Assembly: GCA_041398025.1 (NCBI GenBank)
Contig: JAWKVM010000019.1
Location: 88,411-152,410, forward strand
Reading direction: 5' to 3'
Length of the DNA stretch: 64,000 nt
DNA from: JANQPX01 sp041398025
Lineage (GTDB): Bacteria > Pseudomonadota > Alphaproteobacteria > Geminicoccales > Geminicoccaceae
The position numbers were made by a program, and so were the translations under genes. The notes beneath the pieces were generated by a model. That model saw only the letters and a list, made by a program, of their open reading frames with translations, was not told the origin of the DNA and made no database searches. Positions 55,252 to 63,754 of this stretch are shown one piece after another (the stretch's first letter is position 1; every line of letters starts with the position of its first letter).

Positions 55252-55815
55252 TTCAAATCTCCCGGAAGGCGCGTGTCTTTGGTGAGCCGTCCTCGTGATA
55301 TGGGTACGGGCCGGCAGGTAACCGAGCCGTTCTGTCCGGCCGGGGCTTTATGTCGCTTCTCAAAAAGCATCGCGAGATGATGCTTGGAAGATCAGGCATC
55401 GGCGGATCTGAGAGGGTCGTGCTTCGCTTGGCCTGGAGACCTCCGGCATGAAGACCGTCAATCAGACGACAGGCATTGCGGCGCCCCTGACCACAGCTTT
55501 TCACCGCCATTCTGCGAATGGAGGATCAAGACGTCGCAGGCGGCTTCACGCAGCACCCGTCGCGTGGCACTAACAATCAGCACGCGCCGGATCATGCTGG
55601 CGCGGCAGCCCCAGATCGATTGCGCCGGGAAAGCCGATAAGACGGGACATGGGAGCAATCGCTGGACGACATCCCAACGCTGTCGGCAGTCTGACCATTC
55701 GGACTGACTGCCAAGGAGACGCATAGCTGGCATCTTGAAACTGCGCGGGCTAGATTGGAAGACCTCGTGCACCTCGTCGATACACGTTCATTTTCTGCAT
55801 TCAGGGGTGAAAACG
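55252..55815. other. Intergenic region with a universal-stress-protein remnant
   Basis: No intact gene. On the minus strand at about 55458-55600, IRRVLIVSATRRVLREAACD then VLIL matches the end of a Usp domain. The rest shows nothing recognisable. Confidence 0.5.
55458..55600 (-). pseudogene. Universal stress protein C-terminal remnant
   Basis: SATRRVLREAACDVLILHSQ resembles the terminal helix and strand of a Usp domain (usual form GSTARRVLREAPCDVLVV). Upstream sequence in this frame is not Usp-like. Confidence 0.45.
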
Positions 55816-56103
55816 ATGGAATTCTTAGGTCGGCAACTGCAGCGTTCAGGTGGCAATCTCCTCGTCAGTTTGGGGCTCTTCTTTGCTGCGCTCGCGATAC
55901 TCGGGTGGCTTGTCGACGGGCTCGAAGGCGGAAGTTGGCATCATAGAGTCTGGTTTGTTCTGATCGCCTTGTCTGGCCTGCTTGCCGTCATCGGTGTTGG
56001 CACACGTTACCTTGCCTCCGACCAACGCGACGACCCAGCATCCGCGGATCATTCGAAAGCCCGCCGAACCGACGCTACCTCTTCAACAGACCGGCAGGGA
56101 TAG
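55816..56103 (+). CDS. Small two-helix membrane protein
   Basis: A 95-residue protein from MEFLGRQLQRSGGNLLVSLG. Two membrane helices (LLVSLGLFFAALAILGWLV and VWFVLIALSGLLAVIGVGT) are followed by a polar tail. AGGGG lies before the ATG. No family is assigned; it sits in the stress block. Confidence 0.6.
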   Translation: MEFLGRQLQRSGGNLLVSLGLFFAALAILGWLVDGLEGGSWHHRVWFVLIALSGLLAVIGVGTRYLASDQRDDPASADHSKARRTDATSSTDRQG

Positions 56104-56263
56104 GAAACGCCGAAGCCATCAGCTTCGTGCGCTCGGTTGTCGCCTCTCTTGATCCGTGCCAATGGATTGGCGGAGGCTTGCCCCCATGCTGTCTGCCCTG
56201 GCATCCTATCTGCGTCAATAGACTAAGTTGGCGAACTGACCACTATTTGGAGATATCTGAGCG

Positions 56264-56791
56264 ATGAAGCCGGCTTCCTCCGTGGTGTTGAGCGCGCTCG
56301 CAGCCATCCTCTGCGCCTGCGAGCCGGGCGAGTCCGCGTGGGAAACCAAAGTCGACTTTACCGAGCAGTTCTTCCAGCCCGAGAACGACGTTCGGCTAGG
56401 CCGTTCGGAGGCTCTTTACGTCCCGGTGTATTCCAGCGTCCTGACCGGCGAAGGCGCACGACCGACCGAATTGGCTGCGACTTTGTCGATCCGCAACACC
56501 GATCTCGCTTCCCCCATCTTCGTGACGTCGGTTACCTACTACGACACCGCGGGACAGCTGATTGAGACATTCCTGGAAGGTGCCCACGGCCTCGGTCCGA
56601 TGGCGTCGGCATCGATCATCATCAACGTGTCAGACACGCGCGGCGGTCTGGGGGCGAATTTTATCGTTGAATGGGGAGCCGAGAAGGCGGTCAGCGATCC
56701 TATCGTCGAAGCCGTCATGATCGGCAGTTCCGGCACCCACGGATTCTCCTTCACCAGTCAGGCTCGGGGGCTGAATTCCGGCGGCCAATGA
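56264..56791 (+). CDS. DUF3124 lipoprotein
   Basis: A 175-residue precursor. The signal peptide ends in a lipobox-like LCAC (Cys about 19). The body matches DUF3124: ALYVPVYSSVLTGEGARPTE then LAATLSIRNTDLASPIFVTS and VTYYDTAGQLIETFLEGAHG, and GGLGANFIVEWGA. Function is unknown; members often lie near respiratory or stress genes. Its last 41 bp overlap the convergent ccoS gene. Confidence 0.85.
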   Translation: MKPASSVVLSALAAILCACEPGESAWETKVDFTEQFFQPENDVRLGRSEALYVPVYSSVLTGEGARPTELAATLSIRNTDLASPIFVTSVTYYDTAGQLIETFLEGAHGLGPMASASIIINVSDTRGGLGANFIVEWGAEKAVSDPIVEAVMIGSSGTHGFSFTSQARGLNSGGQ

Positions 56792-56987
56792 CGACCGTCG
56801 ACCGCTCGCTTTCATTCTTTCGCCCATCAGGCTGGGGCAACGGCTTGTCGTCATCGTCTTCGATGACGCGCGCGGCGGCGCCGTCCAGATCCTCATATTG
56901 ATTGCTTCGCACCGACCAGAGGAACGCGGCCAGGCCGGTCATTCCAAGCAGCAGAGAGATCGGGATCAGGTAGACCAGCGCATTCAT
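56751..56987 (-). CDS. ccoS: cbb3 oxidase maturation protein CcoS
   Basis: A 78-residue protein beginning MNALVYLIPISLLLGMTGLA, with one membrane helix and the CcoS signature AFLWSVRSNQYEDLDGAAAR then VIEDDD. It is needed for cofactor insertion into cbb3 oxidase. The C-terminal extension is longer than in most CcoS proteins. The start overlaps the ccoI stop as ATGA. Confidence 0.93.
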   Translation of the reverse strand: MNALVYLIPISLLLGMTGLAAFLWSVRSNQYEDLDGAAARVIEDDDDKPLPQPDGRKNESERSTVVIGRRNSAPEPDW

Positions 56988-59245
56988 CCCATCGCCTCCT
57001 CCGCCAGGACGGCGCTTGCGGCAGCCCGGCGATTTTCCCGCTTTGTCCTATGTCTCCTCGGCTTGATTCGACCGAGGCGCAAAGCGTTGGCGACGACGAG
57101 GATGGAGGAGCAGGACATCGCCAGGGCGGCGGCGAGCGGCGTGACCAGGCCCGCCATCGCGAAAGGCAGCGCGATCAGGTTGTAGACGACCGCAAGCGCG
57201 AAGTTCTGCCGGATCAGTTTTTTTGCGAGTCTGGCAAGATCGATCGCGATCGGCACGGCGTCGGCGCTGTCCCTGAGAAACACGAGATCGGCGGCGCTGC
57301 GGCCGACATCCGCGGCGTTCGCCGGCGCCATCGAGGCGTGGGCGGCTGCAAGGGCGGGCGCGTCGTTCAGTCCGTCGCCCACCATCAAGACCTTCCGTCC
57401 CTCCTCCGCCAGCTTTGCAAGATGGGCGGCTTTGTCGCCCGGGCGCATGTCGGCATGGAAATCGGCGATGCCGAGATCCAGCGCCAGGCGCTGGACGGAA
57501 GCCTGATGATCGCCGGAGAGAACGCCGACCGTAAGGCCGAGTTTTTCGAGATTGTGGAGCGTCTCCCGGACGACGGGACGGAGGGTGTCCTCGAAGTCGA
57601 AGGCTTCGATTGCTTTGCCGTTCTTCGACAGCGCCGCGCTCGAACTTTCCTTCGGATTCCGATCGATTGCCGGCTCATCAATCGCCCATGCAGCACGTCC
57701 AAGCCGAAAGATGTCGCTACCCGACACGGCTTCCAGACCGAGGCCCGGACGTTCGGAGCAGCGGTCGAACGTTATCGGCGCATGGCTGTTCGCGACATCG
57801 GCGGCGAGCAGCGCCTTCGAGAGTGGGTGACGGGAATGCGCCGCCATGGCGGCGGCGATGGCCAGGTTCGCCGGATCGATTGTCTCACGGTTCCGAAGGA
57901 TCGGCCGGCCGAGGGTCAGGGTGCCGGTCTTGTCGAGCATCACGCTGTCAATGTCGGCGAGGCGTTCCAGGGCGCCGCCGTCCTTGATCAGGATGCCCCG
58001 CTCGAACAGGTGCTTGGCCGCGACCACCTGGACCATCGGCACGGCGAGGCCGAGCGCGCAGGGGCAGGTGATGATCAGGATCGCGATGGCGATGGTGATG
58101 GACTGGTGCATGTCCCCGCTTGCCGCCATCCAGGCGACGAAGCCGATCAAGGCTGCGATGTGGACGACAGGGGCGTAAAGGGCGGCCGCCCGGTCGGCAA
58201 GGCGGCGATAGCCGGCGCGGCCGGTTTCGGCGGCTTCCATGAGCCGGACCATCTCGGCGAGAAACGAATCCTTCGCCGTCGCCGTTGCTCGGATGGTGAG
58301 CGGGCCGGTCAGGTTCAGAACGCCGGCCTGAAGCTCTCTGCCGATGGTCGCTGCGTGCGAAAAACTTTCGCCGGTGACGAGCGAGCAGTCGAGATCGGAG
58401 GTTCCGGCTTCGATCACGCCGTCGACCGGCACACGTTCGCCGGCCGCGACCAGGAGCGTCATGCCGGGCTCGATCTCGGCCGTCGGCAGATAAACCCGCT
58501 CGCCATCCTCACCGATGACCAACGCGCTGCGCGCGGCGAGTCGGGCGAGGCCGGTAACCGCGATGCGCGCCTTCTCGCGCATCATGTGATCGAGGGTGCG
58601 GCCGATCAGGAGGAAGAAGAGTAGCATGACCGAGGCGTCGAAATAGGCGTGCCGGCCGCCGTTCATCGTGTCGTAGACGCTGAGTGCCGCCGCCAGCAGC
58701 ACCCCGATCGAGATCGGCACGTCCATGTTGGTCCGTCCATGACGCAGCGCCTGCCAGGCCGAACGGAAAAAGATGCGGCCGGAAAAGGCGAGCACCGGGA
58801 GCGCGATCAGAGCGGAGATGATGTGCAGGAGGTTGCGGGTCTCGGGGGCGGCGCCCGACCAGACCGACACCGACAGCATCATGATGTTGCCGGCGCCGAA
58901 GCCCGCGACCGCAAGCGCGATGACCAGCTCGCGCAGGGTCCCGTCCTTCGACTCGGCGCCGGTCTCGAGGAGATGGGGCTGATAGCCGAGCTCGATCAGG
59001 GTGTCCATGAAGGGCGGCGGTGACGCCGCGTCTCGCCAGCGGATCGTCACCCGTCTGGTCGACAGGTTCACCCGCGCCTGGACGACGCCGTCGAGCGCGT
59101 TCAGCGCCTGCTCGATCTTGCGGATGCAGCCGCCGCAGCTGATGGCGGGGACCGAGAGGATCGTTTCACGCCGCGCATTGGCGGCGAGGCGGCTGGCGAG
59201 CAGGATGTCCTGCTCCCTGGGGCTGCTGCTATTGCCGCCGATCAT
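56984..59245 (-). CDS. ccoI: Copper-exporting P-type ATPase for cbb3 assembly
   Basis: A 753-residue P1B ATPase that supplies copper for cbb3 oxidase. It has an N-terminal metal-binding motif CGGC (37-40), TGES (291-294), the transport motif CPC (394-396), phosphorylation site DKTGTLT (438-444) and hinge GDGLND. Placement after ccoNOQP and before ccoS identifies it as CcoI/FixI rather than a general copper exporter. Confidence 0.94.
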   Translation of the reverse strand: MIGGNSSSPREQDILLASRLAANARRETILSVPAISCGGCIRKIEQALNALDGVVQARVNLSTRRVTIRWRDAASPPPFMDTLIELGYQPHLLETGAESKDGTLRELVIALAVAGFGAGNIMMLSVSVWSGAAPETRNLLHIISALIALPVLAFSGRIFFRSAWQALRHGRTNMDVPISIGVLLAAALSVYDTMNGGRHAYFDASVMLLFFLLIGRTLDHMMREKARIAVTGLARLAARSALVIGEDGERVYLPTAEIEPGMTLLVAAGERVPVDGVIEAGTSDLDCSLVTGESFSHAATIGRELQAGVLNLTGPLTIRATATAKDSFLAEMVRLMEAAETGRAGYRRLADRAAALYAPVVHIAALIGFVAWMAASGDMHQSITIAIAILIITCPCALGLAVPMVQVVAAKHLFERGILIKDGGALERLADIDSVMLDKTGTLTLGRPILRNRETIDPANLAIAAAMAAHSRHPLSKALLAADVANSHAPITFDRCSERPGLGLEAVSGSDIFRLGRAAWAIDEPAIDRNPKESSSAALSKNGKAIEAFDFEDTLRPVVRETLHNLEKLGLTVGVLSGDHQASVQRLALDLGIADFHADMRPGDKAAHLAKLAEEGRKVLMVGDGLNDAPALAAAHASMAPANAADVGRSAADLVFLRDSADAVPIAIDLARLAKKLIRQNFALAVVYNLIALPFAMAGLVTPLAAALAMSCSSILVVANALRLGRIKPRRHRTKRENRRAAASAVLAEEAMG

Positions 59246-59257
59246 GGGCCGCGTCTT

Positions 59258-60055
59258 CTAGTCTGCCGGCTGTCGGTGGACAGCGCTGTAGGCATGCCAG
59301 GTGGCGTGGCCCAGGAGAGGGAAGATCACGATCATCCCCAGCAAACCCGTGACCAGGCAGGCCACGAACAGGGCGAGCACGATCGCGCCCCAGGTCAGCA
59401 TCACCGGCAGGTTGTTCCAGACCAGCTGCATGCTGGCGCCCATGGCGGTCAGGGCGTCTACGCGCTCGTTCAGCAGCATCGGCACCGAGAGCACGCTGAT
59501 CGCGAAGGAGAAGGCGGCGAACAGGCCGCCGACGGCGCTGCCGACCACCAGAAGCGCCAGACCGACCGGCGTGGTGAACAGCGTGCCGACGATGTGGTCG
59601 AGGCCGGGAAACGGTCTGAGCCCGAAGAACAGCGCATAGAGGAGGACGGCGGCGCGCATCCAGAGCAGCATCAGCATGCAAAGCAGCGCGCCGATGAACA
59701 GGATCTGGCCGCCCGATTTCGGCCTGACGAAGATCATCTGGCCGAGCGTGACCGGCTCGCCCGCGGCGATGCGCCGGCTTTTCTCGTAAAGTCCGATCGC
59801 CACCAAAGGCCCGACCACCATGAAGCCGGCGAGCGCCGGGAACAGGATCGACTCGTAGCCGAGGGCGAACAGGCCGCCGATGATGACCGCCGACAGGAAA
59901 AAGACGGCGGCGCCGTAGGCCAGGCTCAAGGCCGGCTTCTCGCGAAAATCATTCCAGCCGGCGCGCAGCCAGGCGAAGGCCGCGCTCCTCTCGAGCCCGC
60001 GGTTCAGATTATGCTTTCGCGGCAGCGGCGGCACGACTTCCGGAATGGTGTTCAT
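59258..60055 (-). CDS. DUF2189 membrane protein
   Basis: A 265-residue protein from MNTIPEVVPPLPRKHNLNRG with six or so membrane helices (LAYGAAVFFLSAVIIGGLFA, LFPALAGFMVVGPLVAIGLY). It matches DUF2189, found in cbb3 oxidase and c-type cytochrome loci of alphaproteobacteria. Its role is unknown; an assembly or stability function is inferred from position. A longer frame to 60328 overlaps the upstream small gene and is not chosen. Confidence 0.82.
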   Translation of the reverse strand: MNTIPEVVPPLPRKHNLNRGLERSAAFAWLRAGWNDFREKPALSLAYGAAVFFLSAVIIGGLFALGYESILFPALAGFMVVGPLVAIGLYEKSRRIAAGEPVTLGQMIFVRPKSGGQILFIGALLCMLMLLWMRAAVLLYALFFGLRPFPGLDHIVGTLFTTPVGLALLVVGSAVGGLFAAFSFAISVLSVPMLLNERVDALTAMGASMQLVWNNLPVMLTWGAIVLALFVACLVTGLLGMIVIFPLLGHATWHAYSAVHRQPAD

Positions 60056-60099
60056 CGTTTTTCTCGCACTTGTCTGTGCTACTTCCCGTAGGGCGGCGT

Positions 60100-60312
60100 T
60101 CAGCAGGCCGATTTTGCCGCCCTGAACGAACCCGCCCCCTCGTTCGACGCTTTGAAATGGGGCACGCAATCCGGCTCTGACATCACCGCCACGTAAACCA
60201 AATGGGCATTGGCGATCGCCACCAGCAGCAACCCCGCCGCCACCGCCAGTCCGACTAGAAAAACCTGCCGGCCGCGGGCCGATCCGAGGGATTTTTGCGC
60301 AAGTGCTTTCAT
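60100..60312 (-). CDS. Small single-helix membrane protein of the cbb3 operon
   Basis: A 70-residue protein with one helix (VFLVGLAVAAGLLLVAIANA) and a short exported tail containing two Cys (EPDCVPHFK, AAKSAC). The start overlaps the ccoP stop as ATGA. It stands where ccoG/ccoH would be expected but is too short for either. Confidence 0.75.
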   Translation of the reverse strand: MKALAQKSLGSARGRQVFLVGLAVAAGLLLVAIANAHLVYVAVMSEPDCVPHFKASNEGAGSFRAAKSAC

Positions 60313-61193
60313 GGCGCCGCCTCGGCAAGATCGAGCACGTAGAGCGTCAGAATCTTCTGATCCACGGTGGACAACCTGTTCTCCCAGGCCGGCATCTGAC
60401 CCTGGTGGCCGTTCCAGACCGTGCTGTAGATCGAGTCGCGGTCACCGCCGAACAGCCAGGCGTCGTCGGTCAGATCGGGCGCGCCCAGCTCGACCATACC
60501 CTTGCCGTCCTCGCCGTGGCAGGCGGCGCAGTTCTCGATGAACACCTCCTCGCCCGCGGCGACCGCCTCGGCCTGATCGCCGTCGGCGAGGCTCGGGTCG
60601 GACAAGGACTGCACATAGGCGACCACGTTCAGGATGGCGTCGCGCTCCAGCATCTGATCACGGCCGAACGCCATCATCTCGCTTTGCCGGCTCTCGTCAT
60701 GGGGGACGTTGACGCCGACCCGGATGGTTTCGGCGATGGTCTCGGGATCGCCGCCCCAGAGCCAGGCCTGATCGGTCAGATCGGGATAGCCCTCGCCGCC
60801 CTTGGCGTCGGTCCCGTGGCAGGCGGCGCAATTGTCGCCGAACAGCGCCCGGCCGCTTTGCCGGACGATGCCCATCAGCTCCTCGTCGGCGGCGATCGTC
60901 TCGAGGTCCATGGTCTCGACCTTGTCGGCCCAGACGAACCGATCCGCCTTCGCGCGTTCGACGTCCTCGGTGACGATGACCCGCTGGTCGACGCCCAGAA
61001 GGCCCTTGGTGTAGGTGACGCCCAGCGGCCAGGCGGGCATCAGGATCCAGTAGACGAGGGCGAAGAGGCCGGTCACGATCAGGCTTATCCAGACCAGTCG
61101 CGGCACCGGCGTGTTCAGCTCCTCGATGCCGTTCCACTCGTGACCGGTCATCCTGTGCCCGGTGTGGGGATCGTATTTTTCTTCTACCGACAT
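60309..61193 (-). CDS. ccoP: cbb3 oxidase dihaem subunit CcoP
   Basis: A 294-residue membrane-anchored dihaem cytochrome c with one N-terminal helix (about 34-54) and two CAACH haem sites (122-126 and 222-226). It passes electrons to CcoO and CcoN. The N-terminal stretch EKYDPHTGHRMTGHEWNGIE is typical of CcoP. Confidence 0.95.
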   Translation of the reverse strand: MSVEEKYDPHTGHRMTGHEWNGIEELNTPVPRLVWISLIVTGLFALVYWILMPAWPLGVTYTKGLLGVDQRVIVTEDVERAKADRFVWADKVETMDLETIAADEELMGIVRQSGRALFGDNCAACHGTDAKGGEGYPDLTDQAWLWGGDPETIAETIRVGVNVPHDESRQSEMMAFGRDQMLERDAILNVVAYVQSLSDPSLADGDQAEAVAAGEEVFIENCAACHGEDGKGMVELGAPDLTDDAWLFGGDRDSIYSTVWNGHQGQMPAWENRLSTVDQKILTLYVLDLAEAAP

Positions 61194-61357
61194 GGCCGGT
61201 CCTCGTCATCGAGAATGCTGTTCGCCGCCCGGTCGAAGCGCTTTTGGTTGGACGGCCAAAACGCGTAGACCAGCGCGGCCACCGACAGCGCGATCAGGTA
61301 GAACAGGCCGTAGGATTTCGCAAAGGCGACCAGCGTGTCGTGATCGAAGTCCATCAT
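61184..61357 (-). CDS. ccoQ: cbb3 oxidase small subunit CcoQ
   Basis: A 57-residue protein beginning MMDFDHDTLVAFAKSYGLFY with one membrane helix (LIALSVAALVYAFWP) and a charged tail (NQKRFDRAANSILDDEDRP). Size, order and sequence fit CcoQ, which stabilises the complex. It overlaps ccoO upstream and ccoP downstream by a few bases. Confidence 0.92.
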   Translation of the reverse strand: MMDFDHDTLVAFAKSYGLFYLIALSVAALVYAFWPSNQKRFDRAANSILDDEDRPCR

Positions 61358-62094
61358 GGTTCATCCCCGCCCGCGGCTGCTGTCTGTTCATGGGCCGCAT
61401 CGGTCAGCCTGCCGAGAACCTGCAGATAGGCGACCAGCGCGTCCATTTCGGTAATCCGCCCGGGCGAGCCGCCGAAGGTGCTGACGGTCGTCGCCTCGCC
61501 GTAGCGCTCCGCGACGCCCGAAGCGGCTTCGCTGTCCGGCAAGGCCTGGCCCTTCGCATCGGCGTCGGCATTGGCGATCATCTCGTCGGTATAGGGAACG
61601 CCGACCTTGCGCAGCGCTTCGAGATGCAGGCCCAGATCCTCGGTGCGCAGCGGCGCGCGCTCGAGCCAGCCATAGGACGGCATGATCGATTCCGGCACCA
61701 CGTCGCGCGGGTTGATGAGATGGGCGACATGCCAGTCATCGGAATATTTGCCGCCTATCCTCGCCAGGTCCGGACCGGTGCGTTTCGAGCCCCAGAGCAT
61801 CGGGTGATCGTACTGGGATTCGACCGCCAGCGAATAGGGGCCGTAGCGCTCGACCTCGTCGCGCAGCGTCCGGATCATCTGGGAATGGCAGGCATAGCAG
61901 CCTTCCCGGATATAGATATTGCGGCCCGCGAGCTCGAGAGGGGTGTAGACCCGCATGTCCGGGTCTTCCTCCACCGTCTCGTCGATGGTGAACAGCGGCG
62001 CGATCTCGATCAAGCCGCCGATGCTGGTGACGATGATGAGCGCCAGGATGAAGCCGATGGCGCCCTGCTCAAGCCGGTAGTGCAGTCCGAACAT
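61354..62094 (-). CDS. ccoO: cbb3 oxidase monohaem subunit CcoO
   Basis: A 246-residue membrane-anchored cytochrome c. It has an N-terminal helix (about 12-33), the haem site CYACH (66-70) and the CcoO stretch SQMIRTLRDEVERYGPYSLA then ESQYDHPMLWGSKRTGPDLA. ATG 62094 is preferred over an in-frame 62160 start because it follows the ccoN stop. Confidence 0.95.
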   Translation of the reverse strand: MFGLHYRLEQGAIGFILALIIVTSIGGLIEIAPLFTIDETVEEDPDMRVYTPLELAGRNIYIREGCYACHSQMIRTLRDEVERYGPYSLAVESQYDHPMLWGSKRTGPDLARIGGKYSDDWHVAHLINPRDVVPESIMPSYGWLERAPLRTEDLGLHLEALRKVGVPYTDEMIANADADAKGQALPDSEAASGVAERYGEATTVSTFGGSPGRITEMDALVAYLQVLGRLTDAAHEQTAAAGGDEP

Positions 62095-62098
62095 CGCG

Positions 62099-63754
62099 TC
62101 ATTCCCCCGGCTGCAGCGTCTGGGCCCTGGCGAGCGCCGGCACCGGCTGGTCGGCGGCATCGGGCGTCTCTTCGCGCGTGCCGCGCGCGGTCATCCAGAT
62201 ATTGTAGAAGCCGACCACCGCGCCGATCAGGAACAGGAGACCGCCGATGGCGCGGGCGATGTAGTAGGGCCGCATCGCCTCCATCGAGTCGATGAAGGAG
62301 TAGGTGAGCGTGCCGCTCTCATTGTAGGTTCGCCACATCAGCCCCTGGATGATGCCCGAGTTCCACATGGCGAAGACGTAGATGACCGTCCCCGCCATGG
62401 CGAGCCAGAAATGGACTTCGACCAGCTTCGCCGAATACATGCCGTCTCGCTTCCAGAGCCAGGGCACCACGGCGTAGATCGAGCCGAAGGTGATCAGCGC
62501 CACCCAGCCGAGAGCGCCGGCGTGGACGTGGCCGACGGTCCAGTCGGTGTAATGGGAGAGCGAGTTGACCGAGCGGATCGCCATGAACGACCCCTCGAAG
62601 GTCGAGAGCCCGTAGAACACGGCCGCCATCATCATGAAGCGAAGGGTGGCGTCGTCGCGCACCTTGTGCCAGGCGCCGTTCAGGGTGAGCAGCGCATTGC
62701 CCGCGGCGATCCAGCTCGGCACCAGCAGCATCACCGAGAAGGTCATGCCGAGAGTCTGCACCCATTGCGGCAGCGCCGTGTAGTGCAGGTGATGGGAGCC
62801 CGCCCACATGTAGAAGAAGGTGATGCCCCAAAAGCCGATGATCGACATGCGGTAGGAGTAGACCGGCCGGCCGGCGCGCTTCGGCAGGTAGTAGTACAGC
62901 ATGCCGAGAAAGCCCGCGGTCAGGAAGAAGGCGACCGCGTTATGGCCGTACCACCATTGCACCATGGCGTCCTGAACGCCTGAGAAGGCGGAATAGCTCT
63001 TGGCGTGGGCCAGCGACACCGGCACCGCCAGATTGTTGACGATGTGCAGCACCGCAACCACGATCACGAAGGCCAGATAGTACCAGTTGGCCACGTAGAT
63101 GTGCGGCTCCTGGCGGCGCGCGAGCGTGCGCAGATAAAGCACGAAATAGGTCACCCAGACGATCACCAGCCAGATGTCGGCGTACCACTCCGGCTCGGCG
63201 TATTCCTTGGACTGGGTGAGCCCCATGAAATAGCCGGACGCCGCGAGCACGCAGAAGAGATTGTAGCCGAGCAGCACGAACCACGGGCTAACCTGATCGG
63301 GGAGACGCGCACGACAGGTTCGCTGCATGACATGGAAGGAGGTGGCGATCAGCGCGTTGCCGCCGAAACCAAAGATGACGCCGCTGGTGTGCACCGGGCG
63401 CAATCGTCCGAAGCTCGCCCAGCCGGCATCGAAGGTCATCTCCGGGTAAACCAGAAGCCACGCGACCCAATCGCCGACGAACATGCCGATCACCGCCCAG
63501 ATCATGGCGAGGATGATGCCGACCTTGCTCGGATCGTCATAATACCGGGTCAGCCGCTCTTCCGAGGGCTCCGGCCTTTCATAGCCGGCGATCACCAAGA
63601 AAGCCGCCGCGATCGCGCATAGCAGGACGATGAAACCATGGGTGCCGAGCGGATCTCCGGAACCCGCCCCCGCCATCGCGAGACCGCAAAGCGCCAGCAG
63701 AACTGAAATGCCGATCGCGAGCTGCCGCTCTTTCTTCGTCAGTTGCGAAACCAT
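62099..63754 (-). CDS. ccoN: cbb3 oxidase catalytic subunit CcoN
   Basis: A 551-residue haem-copper oxidase core with about 12 helices. Ligand regions visible are RPVHTSGVIFGFGGNALIAT (low-spin haem), WWYGHNAVAFFLTAGF and FFYMWAGSHHLHYTALPQW (CuB histidines and the cross-linked Tyr region), and DWTVGHVHAGALGW (haem b3). It reduces oxygen with high affinity. ATG 63754 follows GGGGG; an upstream start at 63823 is unlikely. It is the first gene of the operon. Confidence 0.95.
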   Translation of the reverse strand: MVSQLTKKERQLAIGISVLLALCGLAMAGAGSGDPLGTHGFIVLLCAIAAAFLVIAGYERPEPSEERLTRYYDDPSKVGIILAMIWAVIGMFVGDWVAWLLVYPEMTFDAGWASFGRLRPVHTSGVIFGFGGNALIATSFHVMQRTCRARLPDQVSPWFVLLGYNLFCVLAASGYFMGLTQSKEYAEPEWYADIWLVIVWVTYFVLYLRTLARRQEPHIYVANWYYLAFVIVVAVLHIVNNLAVPVSLAHAKSYSAFSGVQDAMVQWWYGHNAVAFFLTAGFLGMLYYYLPKRAGRPVYSYRMSIIGFWGITFFYMWAGSHHLHYTALPQWVQTLGMTFSVMLLVPSWIAAGNALLTLNGAWHKVRDDATLRFMMMAAVFYGLSTFEGSFMAIRSVNSLSHYTDWTVGHVHAGALGWVALITFGSIYAVVPWLWKRDGMYSAKLVEVHFWLAMAGTVIYVFAMWNSGIIQGLMWRTYNESGTLTYSFIDSMEAMRPYYIARAIGGLLFLIGAVVGFYNIWMTARGTREETPDAADQPVPALARAQTLQPGE

